Source: Chitinophaga qingshengii
Lineage (GTDB): Bacteria; Bacteroidota; Bacteroidia; Chitinophagales; Chitinophagaceae
Direction: 5' to 3'
Assembly: GCF_014529935.1 (NCBI RefSeq)
Contig: NZ_JACVFC010000001.1
Coordinates: 1,302,001 to 1,366,000, forward strand
DNA length: 64,000 bases
Shown one piece after another: positions 50,766-59,438 of this stretch. Position 1 is the stretch's first letter; every line of letters begins with the position of its first letter. Below the pieces are notes generated by a model. That model did not search any database and was not told where the DNA came from. It saw nothing but the letters and a program-made list of their open reading frames with translations. Position numbers and translations under genes: made by a program.

Positions 50766-51440
50766 AAATATAAACTTCGGTGTAAACCCGCCCTGGGTGC
50801 ATCCTGGCACCGGGATGATATTATCTCCGCTCTGATCTACATGTGGCAGATTAATCACATTGGGATACCAGCTTTTTCGTATAGCCGGGTCCAGTGCTGC
50901 CAGTTCCACCAGCACATGATAGCCGCCTCTTGTTTCGATGGTAGTAAGGCAGGATGGGTTGACGTATTCCTTTATCTTTTCCAGGATAGCAGGATCTTTC
51001 GCATCCACATCGATATCCATGTAATACTTATTGCTGCAGGACTGCTGGATGATGTTCATCACTTCCTGATGTGGATTTTTGGTGTTGGCATTTGCCTGAA
51101 TATGCTGCGCAAAAGTAACCAGGGAAGTAAAAGTGGCCTTCCACAGATCGCGGGGATTGATGCTGATATACAATGCCAGTGCTTCCTGCGGAATGGGTAA
51201 TCCCCGTTGTGTATAGGCTCCCACCGCGCACTCGAGCTGCCGGATTTTCTCCACCATATCTTCTTTGCGGCTGGTAAAGCGTTTCAGCTGCTGTTTATCA
51301 GATTTAAAGCCATGACCTTCTTCCAGGTATTTGGTACGGGCCAGCAAGGTCAGGTAGTACTGCTCCTGTTCATTACAATCGGGGAGCCAGTCGATGAACG
51401 CTTTCAGGGCTGTTTCATCGTTGATGATCTTATAATTCAT
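50751..51440 (-). CDS. Protein with archaeo-eukaryotic-primase-like motifs
   Basis: 229 residues, no signal peptide. Three features in order resemble the AEP (Prim-Pol) catalytic core. KYYMDIDVDAKDP (139-150) has an hhhDhD-type metal motif. TTIETRGGYHVLVEL (166-180) has the G-x-H nucleotide-binding motif. DNIIPVPGCTQGGF (206-219) resembles the R/L-x-PGT segment. Earlier, LYISINPRDLWKA (90-102) resembles the Prim-Pol N-terminal strand. The helical N-terminal ~85 residues have no match that I recognise. It would be a stand-alone small AEP-like protein. The assignment comes from motif reading only, so it is tentative. Confidence 0.5.
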   Translation of the reverse strand: MNYKIINDETALKAFIDWLPDCNEQEQYYLTLLARTKYLEEGHGFKSDKQQLKRFTSRKEDMVEKIRQLECAVGAYTQRGLPIPQEALALYISINPRDLWKATFTSLVTFAQHIQANANTKNPHQEVMNIIQQSCSNKYYMDIDVDAKDPAILEKIKEYVNPSCLTTIETRGGYHVLVELAALDPAIRKSWYPNVINLPHVDQSGDNIIPVPGCTQGGFTPKFIFNSGL

Positions 51441-51448
51441 GTTATCGT

Positions 51449-52318
51449 CTAAAAAAAAGTGGCCGTCCAGGTACGTTCAAATAATGCGCCGGGGGCTAGT
51501 TGGTTGATGCCTTCTTTATCTGCCAGTTCACCCGTCGCCGCCACATTATCGGCGATGCCGCACCAGGGTTCAATACATACAAAATCCGCGTTTTTAGCGG
51601 CCCAGATGCCCATAAACGGAAATCCTGCGAAGGCGACCGTAAGGCCATGTGGTGTTTTATTACTCCGGATGCTGATAGCGTCGGAAGCCAGTCCCTTGAA
51701 TACAAGGGCATCTTCGAGGAACAATGATTTTTTCAGGGGCAGTTGTTGCGTGTGTTCCAGCATGGGAATGGGTTGCAGCTCTACCTGTCCGCCTGCCGAC
51801 AGTGGGTAACGACCAGCCGTTTCGGTGTGATTGAAGTCCAGGTAATAATCTTCATAGCCCGTTCCATCCGCCAGGGGCACCTTAAATGCCGGGTGAGCAC
51901 CTACAGAGAACAGCATCGTTTTTTCATCGGTGTTTTGCACGTGGTAGGTTACTTTCAACGTATCAGCTTCCAGCACATAATGCACGCGAAAATCGAACCG
52001 GAACGGATATACGGCCATGGTAGCATCATCGTCGGTCAGTCTGAAAACCACTTCCGTTGCGGATTCCGACAGTACTTCAAATACTCTTTCACGGGCAAAC
52101 CCATGCCGTCCGAGCGTATAGGAGTTACCGTTATACGTATAGGTGTTATTTTTCAGTCCGCCTACAATCGGGAACAGTACCGGGCTTTTTTTGCCCCATA
52201 CGGCCGGGTCGCCACTCCAGAGGTATTCCAGTCCGTTATCCCGGCGGACGATATGTTGTAGTTCAGCGCCGGCAGCGGCCAGTGTGATAGTGAGTTGATC
52301 GTTGGAAAGAGTTACCAT
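51449..52318 (-). CDS. Aldose 1-epimerase family protein
   Basis: 289 residues with the galactose-mutarotase fold. Segments of the family include GLEYLWSGDPAVWGKKSPVLFPIVGGLKN at the N terminus, the substrate-binding His in GRHGFARERVFEV, the His in SVGAHPAFKVP and the catalytic Glu in FVCIEPWCGIADN. This subgroup, including YeaD-like hexose-6-phosphate mutarotase relatives, acts on a sugar not deducible here. No signal peptide. It starts 105 bp from the divergent short-chain dehydrogenase gene and ends 9 bp from the AEP-like gene upstream boundary. Confidence 0.87.
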   Translation of the reverse strand: MVTLSNDQLTITLAAAGAELQHIVRRDNGLEYLWSGDPAVWGKKSPVLFPIVGGLKNNTYTYNGNSYTLGRHGFARERVFEVLSESATEVVFRLTDDDATMAVYPFRFDFRVHYVLEADTLKVTYHVQNTDEKTMLFSVGAHPAFKVPLADGTGYEDYYLDFNHTETAGRYPLSAGGQVELQPIPMLEHTQQLPLKKSLFLEDALVFKGLASDAISIRSNKTPHGLTVAFAGFPFMGIWAAKNADFVCIEPWCGIADNVAATGELADKEGINQLAPGALFERTWTATFF

Positions 52319-52422
52319 AAGTGTAAAGCCTTAAAAAACGAAGATAAACAAAAATTAACGCGTTCATCTGCCTGCCGTTCGTTTCATCGGGGTTATCTTT
52401 GTACTCTTAAAAGCAGTTTCAT

Positions 52423-53139
52423 ATGGAATCATTACAAGGAAAAAAAGTGCTGATCACCGGTGGCGGCAAAGGCATTGGACGTGCTGTAGCGGTAGCATTG
52501 GCAAAGGAAGGGGCAGACATTGCTTTAATAGGACGCAGCGAAGGACCCTTACAGGAAGTGGTGGAAACCATAGCCGGCATGGGGGTTAAATCGGCCTACG
52601 CTATTGCAGACGTAGGATCTATGGAGGAAGTCAACAAGGCCGTTGGCACACTGACCCAACAACTGGGCAGTATCGATATCCTGATCAACAACGCTGGTAT
52701 CGCGGCTTTCGGCGGTTTTATGGATCTCACGCCCGCACAATGGGAGGATATTATCCGGGTTAACCTGCTGGGCGTATACTACGTTACCCGCGCCGTTTTA
52801 CCTGATATGATCGCCCGTCAAACCGGCGATATCATTAATATATCCTCCACTGCCGGTCAACGCGGAGCGCCGCTCACCAGCGCGTATAGTGCTTCTAAAT
52901 TCGGCCTGCTGGGACTTACCGAGTCACTCATGCTCGAAGTGAGGAAACATAATATCCGCGTGAGTGCGCTTACACCCAGCACCATTGCCACCGATATGGC
53001 CAAAGAACTGAACCTGACCGATGGTAATCCCGAGAAGGTGTTACAACCGGAAGACCTGGCCGAGCTGATTGTTATGCAGCTGAAGATGAATAGAAGGGTG
53101 TTGCTGAAAACGGCAGCTGTGTGGTCTACCAACCCATAA
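52423..53139 (+). CDS. Short-chain dehydrogenase/reductase (FabG-like)
   Basis: 238 residues, classical SDR. The NAD(P) motif is [16 protein letters not shown], followed by NNAG in [14 protein letters not shown], the catalytic Ser in INISSTAGQ and the YxxxK in [11 protein letters not shown]. This layout matches 3-ketoacyl-ACP reductase-like enzymes, but single SDR genes outside fatty-acid clusters have many substrates. A TATCTTTG (52394-52401) upstream fits a -7 box. It is followed by a dispersed repeat (53179-53222). Confidence 0.88.
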   Translation: MESLQGKKVLITGGGKGIGRAVAVALAKEGADIALIGRSEGPLQEVVETIAGMGVKSAYAIADVGSMEEVNKAVGTLTQQLGSIDILINNAGIAAFGGFMDLTPAQWEDIIRVNLLGVYYVTRAVLPDMIARQTGDIINISSTAGQRGAPLTSAYSASKFGLLGLTESLMLEVRKHNIRVSALTPSTIATDMAKELNLTDGNPEKVLQPEDLAELIVMQLKMNRRVLLKTAAVWSTNP

Positions 53140-53178
53140 TCCACAGGGCTGATAATTTCGCTGATATAACAGTGATGG

Positions 53179-53222
53179 ACATGATTAGTGCTGATTTCGC
53201 TGATTTGGGGAGATTGGAGCGA
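53179..53222. repeat. Dispersed intergenic repeat (copy 2)
   Basis: About 40 of 44 bases are identical to 24312-24355. It lies between the SDR gene and the convergent unknown operon. The 287-bp interval 53140-53426 otherwise holds only the terminator below. Confidence 0.7.
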
Positions 53223-53378
53223 TCGATGAAGGTGGAGATAGGAGCGGATGATAACGAGAATAAAGAGTATGATAGAAGCTGGGTTTATGAAGAGGAGGAG
53301 GATTTTGGCGGATGATTGACCCGATTCTTAAAAGGCCTGATCAGAGCGAATTACATGGGATCTTAATGAAGGCTATAT

Positions 53379-53414
53379 AGAGCCCCTGGTGAAGGTTTCA
53401 CCGGGGGCTCTTTT
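53379..53414. terminator. Terminator-like hairpin between convergent genes
   Basis: agagcccc (53379-53386) pairs with ggggctct (53404-53411), and the inner ggtgaa (53388-53393) with ttcacc (53397-53402). A short T-run follows on the plus strand. Confidence 0.7.
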
Positions 53415-53426
53415 ATGATGGGTGAG

Positions 53427-54413
53427 TTAGTGGCTGCTGTTGAGGCGAACGATTTCTTTGGAGAGGGCGAATTTAATCCCCAATACCGCGAGGATATTGT
53501 CCATTTTGTCAAAGTTTTTACCGAAGGCGGCTACGGCATAAAAGCTGTCGCTGATCATGAAGTTGGACACGAAAGCGAGGCGGTCGTAGCGCTGACCGTT
53601 TTTAAGATCGTGGCGGTTCACGTATTCGGCCGTAAGGTCGAAGCGGCCTTTCTGGTAGTTGGCTGCCAGGCCATAATCCAGCAGCTGGCTATTATAGGGG
53701 AAGGAGCCGATGCTTACATCCTGGCTGTTCCACATATAGCGGCCTACCGCGATAAAGTCGAGCGGAAATTTATCGGGCGCCCAGCGGACGTTGGTCCATA
53801 TACCGGAGCGGGAAGCGGCCAGGTCGCTGAAACGGTTGCCCGCAGCGCTGCCGGCCAGGGCGCCGGCCAGTTCCACGATAACGAGGCCCCTGTTACGCTG
53901 TATATCGAACATACTCCGCAGTTCAGCGTTCTTTTGGGCCAATGCCACCGTATCCAGTTGTGACGGATCTTCCACGGCCAGTAAGGCTTCTATTTCCTTC
54001 TTTTTCTGCAGCATCGCTTCCCGGTTGCGGCGGTAATAGTACCGGAATACCTGCGTACGGAAACCCGCCGACAGGCTGGTCGTGGTATCCGTTCTGAACG
54101 TGGCTGCTGACACGTTGAAGGTTTGCAGAATGGGGAAACGGTTGTTGAGATAACGTTCAAAAGTGAGGTTGGGCTTATTGGTCAGCCAATAAGGCGTGAC
54201 CTCCACAGCCCCACCCTGCCACAGGTTGATCAGGCTTATCCCAAATGCTTTGGGGTTGACAGGCTTATCAATAGCTGCCGGGGCTTTGTCGGCCAGGATT
54301 AGCCCGGGCGACGAAGGCATGGTCATGTCGGATATCTTCAGGGAATCCTTTAACTGGGCATAGCCAGGATGGGCCACTACCAGGAGCAGCACCCACCAGA
54401 ATAATTGCTTCAT
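53427..54413 (-). CDS. Secreted hypothetical protein, possible beta-barrel
   Basis: 328 residues with a signal peptide (KQLFWWVLLLVVAHPGYAQ). Strand-like stretches (LTFERYLNNRFPILQTFNVSAATFRTDTTTSLSAGFRTQVFRYYY, FDLTAEYVNRHDLKN) suggest an outer-membrane barrel, with a helical insert near 130-170. I do not recognise the family. It is cotranscribed with the small gene upstream (3 bp gap). The pair may form a secretion or surface unit, but no function can be stated. Confidence 0.65.
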   Translation of the reverse strand: MKQLFWWVLLLVVAHPGYAQLKDSLKISDMTMPSSPGLILADKAPAAIDKPVNPKAFGISLINLWQGGAVEVTPYWLTNKPNLTFERYLNNRFPILQTFNVSAATFRTDTTTSLSAGFRTQVFRYYYRRNREAMLQKKKEIEALLAVEDPSQLDTVALAQKNAELRSMFDIQRNRGLVIVELAGALAGSAAGNRFSDLAASRSGIWTNVRWAPDKFPLDFIAVGRYMWNSQDVSIGSFPYNSQLLDYGLAANYQKGRFDLTAEYVNRHDLKNGQRYDRLAFVSNFMISDSFYAVAAFGKNFDKMDNILAVLGIKFALSKEIVRLNSSH

Positions 54414-54416
54414 GGT

Positions 54417-54773
54417 TTACTTAAAATTAAAGTCCAGTAAAAAAGACATAATATCTCCGTCCGTCTTCACTTCATCCTGGTAAAGGATAACAGAAGGGGT
54501 ACAGGAGCTGAAAGCGTAGGTAACGACAATCCCGTTGGTCAGGCTGTTGGTGTCCAGTACATTGGTGGTCACCTTCAGTGTTTTTCCTTTCAGGTCGGCA
54601 GCTGTACCCAGGCGGAGATTACGGATATCTCCCTTGGCGAGGGCATTGTCATCTTTGTCGAATCGTACCACGCTGGCGCCTATCTGGGCATTGCCGATGG
54701 TAATGTTGAGGATAACGTCCGATCCGGGGTTAACCGTGAGGTCGGCACTCTCCTTTCGTTTTCTGATGGACAT
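54417..54773 (-). CDS. Hypothetical protein (first gene of unknown two-gene operon)
   Basis: 118 residues with no signal peptide. The sequence is beta-rich (ADLTVNPGSDVILNITIGNAQIGASVVRFDKDD...LKVTTNVLDTNSLTNGIVVTYAFSS), with no motif I can name. It lies 3 bp upstream of the possible barrel gene on the same strand. An aattacgaatt/ttggggg repeat, shared with 11452, sits immediately upstream of the start. Confidence 0.6.
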   Translation of the reverse strand: MSIRKRKESADLTVNPGSDVILNITIGNAQIGASVVRFDKDDNALAKGDIRNLRLGTAADLKGKTLKVTTNVLDTNSLTNGIVVTYAFSSCTPSVILYQDEVKTDGDIMSFLLDFNFK

Positions 54774-54783
54774 AGGATATTCA

Positions 54784-54812
54784 ATTACGAATTAGAAATT
54801 ACAAATTTGGGG
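54784..54812. repeat. aattacgaatt/ttggggg repeat (copy)
   Basis: Contains aattacgaatt and aattacaaatttggggg, close to aattacgaattttggggg at 11452-11469. Located just upstream of the start of the hypothetical gene. Confidence 0.55.
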
Positions 54813-54870
54813 GCGTCCTTTTGAGGGCTGTTATAACAAAGGTAAATGATCACTACGCAGAGTATTTGCA

Positions 54871-55689
54871 TTACCGTAAAGCGCTTAACCATCCTGCTAC
54901 AAAAAGCAATACTTCCTGGCGATTGATTTCGTTGTGCAGTTCGTGGTAGTCGCCGGGCCATTCGCGGTAGGTGAGCAAACCGGCGGGCGCTCTTTCCGCA
55001 AAAATCCGGGAACCTTCCACGGCGGTGAAGCTGTCATCGCTACCATGAATCAGCAGGGAGCGGGTTTTCAGGTTAGCCGCATGTTCCAGGCACCACAACC
55101 CGTTGTGCACCATATCATGGGCCAGGCGGACACTCATTTTATCGTGGCGGAGGGTATTCTGACGGAATTTTTCGACCGCATCGGGGTCGCGGGATATTTT
55201 ATTGATATCCAGTCCCTGGTTTAAACGCAGATTGGGGACTATGCGGTTCAGCACCCGGAGCAGACCACGGAGGAAACTGCCGGGGTGTTTGGCTACTATC
55301 AGCGCCGGTGCTGAAATTACCGCTCCCAGTACCGCAGGGTTTCTATGCAGCAGGAAGCCTGTTAACAGACCGCCACCCATACTATGCCCGTATACTATGA
55401 CCGGTAGCTGGTATAATTCTTTTACATAAGCCAGGAAAGCTGCTTCATAGTCGAACATGTATTCGAAGCCGGGCGTAACGCCCCGTTTCCCGTCACTTTT
55501 ACCGTGGCCATAATGATCTATGCCCAGTACAGCATATCCTTCCCCGTTAAAAAAGCGGGCTACATGATCGTACCGGCTTACGTCTTCCCCTATACCATGG
55601 ATGAGGATCATGACACGGTTAAAATGCTCAGGGACCCAGCTAACAGCGTGAAAACGCGTATTCCGGAATGACCAGAAAAATTCGTTCAT
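54871..55689 (-). CDS. Monoacylglycerol lipase-like alpha/beta hydrolase
   Basis: About 272 residues from the ATG at 55689 (MNEFFWSFRNTRFHAVSWVPE). Features of the serine aminopeptidase S33/lysophospholipase group: oxyanion-loop MILIHGIGEDVSRYDH, nucleophile in YGHSMGGGLLTGF, Asp in IHGSDDSFTAVEGS and His in GDYHELHNE. No signal peptide, so cytosolic. Longer in-frame starts up to 55791 cross the promoter of the divergent gene and are unlikely. Confidence 0.85.
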   Translation of the reverse strand: MNEFFWSFRNTRFHAVSWVPEHFNRVMILIHGIGEDVSRYDHVARFFNGEGYAVLGIDHYGHGKSDGKRGVTPGFEYMFDYEAAFLAYVKELYQLPVIVYGHSMGGGLLTGFLLHRNPAVLGAVISAPALIVAKHPGSFLRGLLRVLNRIVPNLRLNQGLDINKISRDPDAVEKFRQNTLRHDKMSVRLAHDMVHNGLWCLEHAANLKTRSLLIHGSDDSFTAVEGSRIFAERAPAGLLTYREWPGDYHELHNEINRQEVLLFVAGWLSALR

Positions 55690-55750
55690 GTTAACGAATA
55701 TAAACATTATTCCCACGCAAAATTTCGTGCGGGTTGTTAAGTCGTTTTTA

Positions 55751-55758
55751 TATTTTTG
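55751..55758 (+). promoter_or_regulatory. -7 box of the small membrane protein gene
   Basis: TATTTTTG matches TAnnTTTG and lies 31 bp before the ATG at 55790. No good -33 TTTG is seen at the right distance. Confidence 0.4.
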
Positions 55759-55789
55759 CGATCTTATCAACTTTAATCTGACATACAGC

Positions 55790-56203
55790 ATGAGTCAAGA
55801 TGACAAAGCCGCGCCGGTGTATACCATCCCCCTGACGTACCGGAAAATGGAAAACCTGCATATCGTATTCTGGTTGTTGAAAGATATCAGCTGGTGTATG
55901 ATCTGGAAACCATTAGGGGTGGCCATGATCTTTCCTACCCTGATTATTTCTCTCGTGATCGCCTGGCGAACGAGGCAGTTTGTGTCGGAGTTATGCCATA
56001 ATGTGGCGATTTCGTTATGGATTACCGCCAACTCCTACTGGATGATCAGCGAGTTCTTCCACTTCGATGCTCAGGTGATATGGGGAGCCATTACGTATAA
56101 ACACGTAGCCCTGATACCGTTTATTTCCGGGTTGCTGATACTCGCCTATTACTATATCTGGTATCAGCCAAGACATAAAGATACCGCAGAAATTCTGTCA
56201 TAA
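55790..56203 (+). CDS. Small four-helix membrane protein, unknown function
   Basis: 137 residues from the ATG at 55790 (MSQDDKAAPVYTIPLTYRKMENLHIVFWLLKDISWCMIW). Four hydrophobic stretches: ENLHIVFWLLKDISWCMIW, VAMIFPTLIISLVIAW, VAISLWITANSYWMISEF and HVALIPFISGLLILAYYYIW. I recognise it only as a Bacteroidota-type small membrane protein. Its stop codon lies in a 48-bp perfect palindrome. Confidence 0.75.
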   Translation: MSQDDKAAPVYTIPLTYRKMENLHIVFWLLKDISWCMIWKPLGVAMIFPTLIISLVIAWRTRQFVSELCHNVAISLWITANSYWMISEFFHFDAQVIWGAITYKHVALIPFISGLLILAYYYIWYQPRHKDTAEILS

Positions 56204-56242
56204 AAAAAGCGAAGGGTTAACCCTTCGCTTTTTTTATGACAG
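56195..56242. terminator. 48-bp perfect palindrome, bidirectional terminator
   Basis: 56195-56218 and 56219-56242 are exact reverse complements with no unpaired centre. T-runs occur on each strand after the gcgaaggg stem. It lies between convergent stops (56203 and 56251). Confidence 0.85.
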
Positions 56243-56250
56243 GTGTTTTA

Positions 56251-57588
56251 TCAGATGGCATCTGACAAAGATGTAAAGGTAAAATCACGCAGTTTCATAG
56301 GCGGCAGAATCGCGCTCTGCCCACTTTCACCACTCACCGCTCTTTCCGGTATGCCCAGGGCTTCCACGTTGTTCAGCATGATCACCGGGCTTTCATTGAA
56401 GCGGAAATTTTTCACCGGATGTTTGATCGCCCCGTTTTCGATGTAGAAAGTTCCGTCGCGGGTAAGGCCTGTAAACAACAACGTTTGCGGATCTACGGGG
56501 CGGATGTACCACAGGCGGGTAACCAGGATACCTTTTTCCGTGCTTTTGATCAGTTCTTCCAGGGAAGCGTTGCCACCTTCCATGATAAACCCATCCGGGC
56601 CGGGAATGGCTTTCACATTATCTTTCTGCGCCCAGTAGCGGGAGTAGAACATATTTTTTACCGTTCCTTTATCGATCCACGTGATTTTTTCCTGTGGCCG
56701 GCCATCGTTGTTATAATAGGCTGTAGGCATATCCGGATGCCAGGGATCAGAGTAGATGGTCACCTGTTCATCCATGAGTTTATCGCCCAGTTTGGTTTTA
56801 CCGCCGGCTTTGCTGAGGAAACTCCGGCCTTCTTCCGCACTGCGTGCATCCATGCTATTAATGAGCTGTTCTATCAGTACGATAGAAGCCGCCGGTTCCA
56901 GGATCACCGTGTACTTACCCGGTTCTATGGCTTTAGCGCCTTTAGAGCCGGTTGCTTTTTGCGCAGCGATGCTGGTATCTTTGGACACGTCCAGTTTCCG
57001 GACGTCGTTGTATGCTTTGGAGGCATAACCGGAGCCGGTACCGTCTTCCGAGCGGACGGTAATGCTGAAATTGACCTGTGTAGAATCGTGGTAGGCGAAG
57101 AGGCCTTTGGAGTTCATAATAGCAGAGAAGCCCGTATTGTTCTCCAGGTAACCTGCCGCCACCAGTTTATTTTGTTTGGTGATGGCGAGGCTTTTGGCCA
57201 CTGCATCTGCACGGAATGCAGGATCGATGGCGGCGGTATCCTTGTTATAACAATCGGCGGCAGCCGCGTATTGCTGCGGTCCCAACACCGGCATATATTC
57301 CGGGTTTTCCGGCGCCAGGCGGGCCAGTTCTTCTGCTCTTCTGACTACTTTTTCGAGCGAGGCATCATCAAATTCATTGATGGTGGCGGTGCCCAGTTTT
57401 TTCCCGAAGGCGGCATTTACCACCAGCATGTTTTTGCTATTAGCGCCACTGGTAGACACTTCATTACGTGCATAACGCACATTACCGGAGTCACCACCGA
57501 AAATAGACACTTCGCACTCGTCTGCTTTTGAATAGGCAAGCACTTTTTTCAATAATGCCTGTGCTGCATCTTTACTGAGTATCGGCAT
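56251..57588 (-). CDS. TldE/PmbA-type protein, pair 1
   Basis: 445 residues. This is the TldE-like (non-catalytic partner) half of a TldD/TldE protease. The N-terminal TldD_1 region begins LLKKVLAYSKADECEVSIFGGDSGNVRYARNEVS. Further on are YTVILEPAASIVLIEQL and the C-terminal RDGTFYIENGAIKHPVKNFRFNESPVIMLNNVEALG. It lacks the HExxxH zinc motif and any signal peptide. It lies 3 bp downstream of the TldD-like gene at 57592. It is closely similar to 59439-60773, its counterpart in the second pair. Confidence 0.9.
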   Translation of the reverse strand: MPILSKDAAQALLKKVLAYSKADECEVSIFGGDSGNVRYARNEVSTSGANSKNMLVVNAAFGKKLGTATINEFDDASLEKVVRRAEELARLAPENPEYMPVLGPQQYAAAADCYNKDTAAIDPAFRADAVAKSLAITKQNKLVAAGYLENNTGFSAIMNSKGLFAYHDSTQVNFSITVRSEDGTGSGYASKAYNDVRKLDVSKDTSIAAQKATGSKGAKAIEPGKYTVILEPAASIVLIEQLINSMDARSAEEGRSFLSKAGGKTKLGDKLMDEQVTIYSDPWHPDMPTAYYNNDGRPQEKITWIDKGTVKNMFYSRYWAQKDNVKAIPGPDGFIMEGGNASLEELIKSTEKGILVTRLWYIRPVDPQTLLFTGLTRDGTFYIENGAIKHPVKNFRFNESPVIMLNNVEALGIPERAVSGESGQSAILPPMKLRDFTFTSLSDAI

Positions 57589-57591
57589 ATA

Positions 57592-59226
57592 TTAAATTTT
57601 TCTAGCTGTATTAATAACGTTTACGCCATTGAAGCGGGCGGTTGCTGAACCATGGGATACGGCGCTTACCTGCGAAGGCTGGCCTTTTCCGTCGAAGAAG
57701 GAACCACCGAGGCGGTAGTCTCTCTTATCAGCGATGGCTTTACAGGAGTTCCAGAATTCCTGGGTATTGCTTTGGTAGGCTACGTCTTTGAGCATGCCAA
57801 CGATCTCTCCGTTTTTGATCTCGTAGTAGAGCTGACCGCCGAACTGGAAGTTGTAACGTTGCTGATCGATGGAGAAAGAGCCATTACCTGCGATGAAGAT
57901 GCCTTTTTCCACATTTTTGATCATTTCAGCAGGTGTGAGAGAAGCAGCACCCGGTTGCAGCGACACGTTGGCCATACGCTGAAACTGCACATCTGACCAG
58001 CTTTGCGAATAACAGCAGCCCTGCGATTGTTTCAGGCCGATGATATGCGCCTGATCGCGGATAGCCTGATAATTGACCAGCACACCGTCTTTGATCAGGT
58101 CCCATTTCTGGGTACCGACGCCTTCGTCGTCGTAGCCCACCGCACCGAGGGAGCCCGGTTGTGTTTTATCTGCCACGATGTTGACCAGGGGACTGCCGAA
58201 CTGGAATTTTTTGCTTTCCCATTTGTCGAGGGTAAGGAAGCTGGTGCCGGCGAAGTTGGCTTCGTAGCCCAATACGCGGTCCAGTTCAGTGGGGTGCCCT
58301 ACCGATTCGTGAATGGTCAGCCACAGGTGAGATGGGTCCAGTATGAGGTCGTACTTGCCCGGTTCTACTGATTTGGCTTTTAACTTCTCTCCTACCTGTA
58401 CGCCACCCAGACGGGCATCTTCCAGCATATCATAACGGTCGCGGTACAACGTAGTTACTCCTTTGATCTTATCTGATTCACGGGGGATCATGTATTCGTA
58501 TCCCATACCGCGTGGGGCGCTGAGGGCGTCACGGGTTTCAAATTTTCCGGTGGTCTTGTCGATTTTGGTGATCTGGAAAGTGGGCCAGATGCGGTGTACA
58601 TCCTGATCGATGTAAGATCCGTCGGAGGAAGCGAAATACTTCTGTTCATTCACAAGGAACATAAAGGAGCCTACGTAGTCAGCGCCGCCTTTCATCGCAG
58701 CATCGTTGACAGAGAGGAGCAGGTCTGCTTTTTCTTTGACAGGTACTTCAAATGCATTTTTTTCGATGGGGGTTTTCCAGCTCACTTCTCCGTAACCTTT
58801 TTGTGGGGCCAGTTGTACGGGGGTGGTGATGAGCCGGGCATTTTCTTTGGCGATGGCCACCGCCATAGCAGCGGTGCGGGCGATGCTGTCCCTGTCCATC
58901 TGATCGGTAGAAGCAAAGCCCCAGCTACCGTTGGCCAGCACACGGATACCGATGCCGTAGGATTCTGTGTTAACCACATTTTCTACTTTGTCTTCCCGGG
59001 TGATGATAAACTGGTTGAGGTAACGTCCTATACGTACATCCGTATAGGAAGCGCCTTTGCTGCGGGCAGCGTTGAGGGCTACATCGGCAAGTTCTTTTTT
59101 CTTTGCCACGTCGATGGTATACCAGGGGGATTCCAGCGGAACGGCTTTTCCGATGATCGGAATCTGGGACAGCAGTCCTGCGCCCAATCCGAGGCCTGTG
59201 TAATGGAGGAATTCTCGTCTTTTCAT
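57592..59226 (-). CDS. TldD-type metalloprotease, pair 1, with Tat-like signal
   Basis: 544 residues from the ATG at 59226 (MKRREFLHYTGLGLGAGLL), a twin-arginine signal followed by a hydrophobic stretch. The TldD core is complete: SYTDVRIGRYLNQFIITREDKVENV, the zinc motif HESVGHPTELDRVLGYEANFAG, GSLGAVGYDDEGV, and the C-terminal DGKGQPSQVSAVSHGSATARF. The classical bacterial TldD Cys ligand, which I recall near the C-terminal CGK, is not evident. In E. coli, TldD/TldE matures microcin B17 and degrades CcdA. Here it may process secreted peptides. It is partnered with the gene 3 bp downstream. Confidence 0.9.
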   Translation of the reverse strand: MKRREFLHYTGLGLGAGLLSQIPIIGKAVPLESPWYTIDVAKKKELADVALNAARSKGASYTDVRIGRYLNQFIITREDKVENVVNTESYGIGIRVLANGSWGFASTDQMDRDSIARTAAMAVAIAKENARLITTPVQLAPQKGYGEVSWKTPIEKNAFEVPVKEKADLLLSVNDAAMKGGADYVGSFMFLVNEQKYFASSDGSYIDQDVHRIWPTFQITKIDKTTGKFETRDALSAPRGMGYEYMIPRESDKIKGVTTLYRDRYDMLEDARLGGVQVGEKLKAKSVEPGKYDLILDPSHLWLTIHESVGHPTELDRVLGYEANFAGTSFLTLDKWESKKFQFGSPLVNIVADKTQPGSLGAVGYDDEGVGTQKWDLIKDGVLVNYQAIRDQAHIIGLKQSQGCCYSQSWSDVQFQRMANVSLQPGAASLTPAEMIKNVEKGIFIAGNGSFSIDQQRYNFQFGGQLYYEIKNGEIVGMLKDVAYQSNTQEFWNSCKAIADKRDYRLGGSFFDGKGQPSQVSAVSHGSATARFNGVNVINTARKI

Positions 59227-59438
59227 TATAGCAGGATTAAGAGATGTTCTTGAATGTTGCAAAAAAGAAGGAGGTATTACTATGTGTTGTGTTGTTACAT
59301 GGGCAGCGGTTTGGCGTTAAGAATCAGGTTGAGGGTTGTTATTAAAAAGAGATGGATGTCCCGTTCGCTGTCGTCATTATTTTAAAGATAACAAGTTACA
59401 GCGAACAAAACATCCATCAATTCCATCAAGATAATCTT

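Noticed and set aside
53121..53315. 64-residue frame after the SDR gene
   Set aside because: It overlaps the SDR end and consists of the dispersed 44-bp repeat and its surroundings.
53415..53963. 182-residue plus-strand frame opposite the secreted hypothetical gene
   Set aside because: It is antisense to a protein with a signal peptide and good strand pattern, and looks like a codon shadow.
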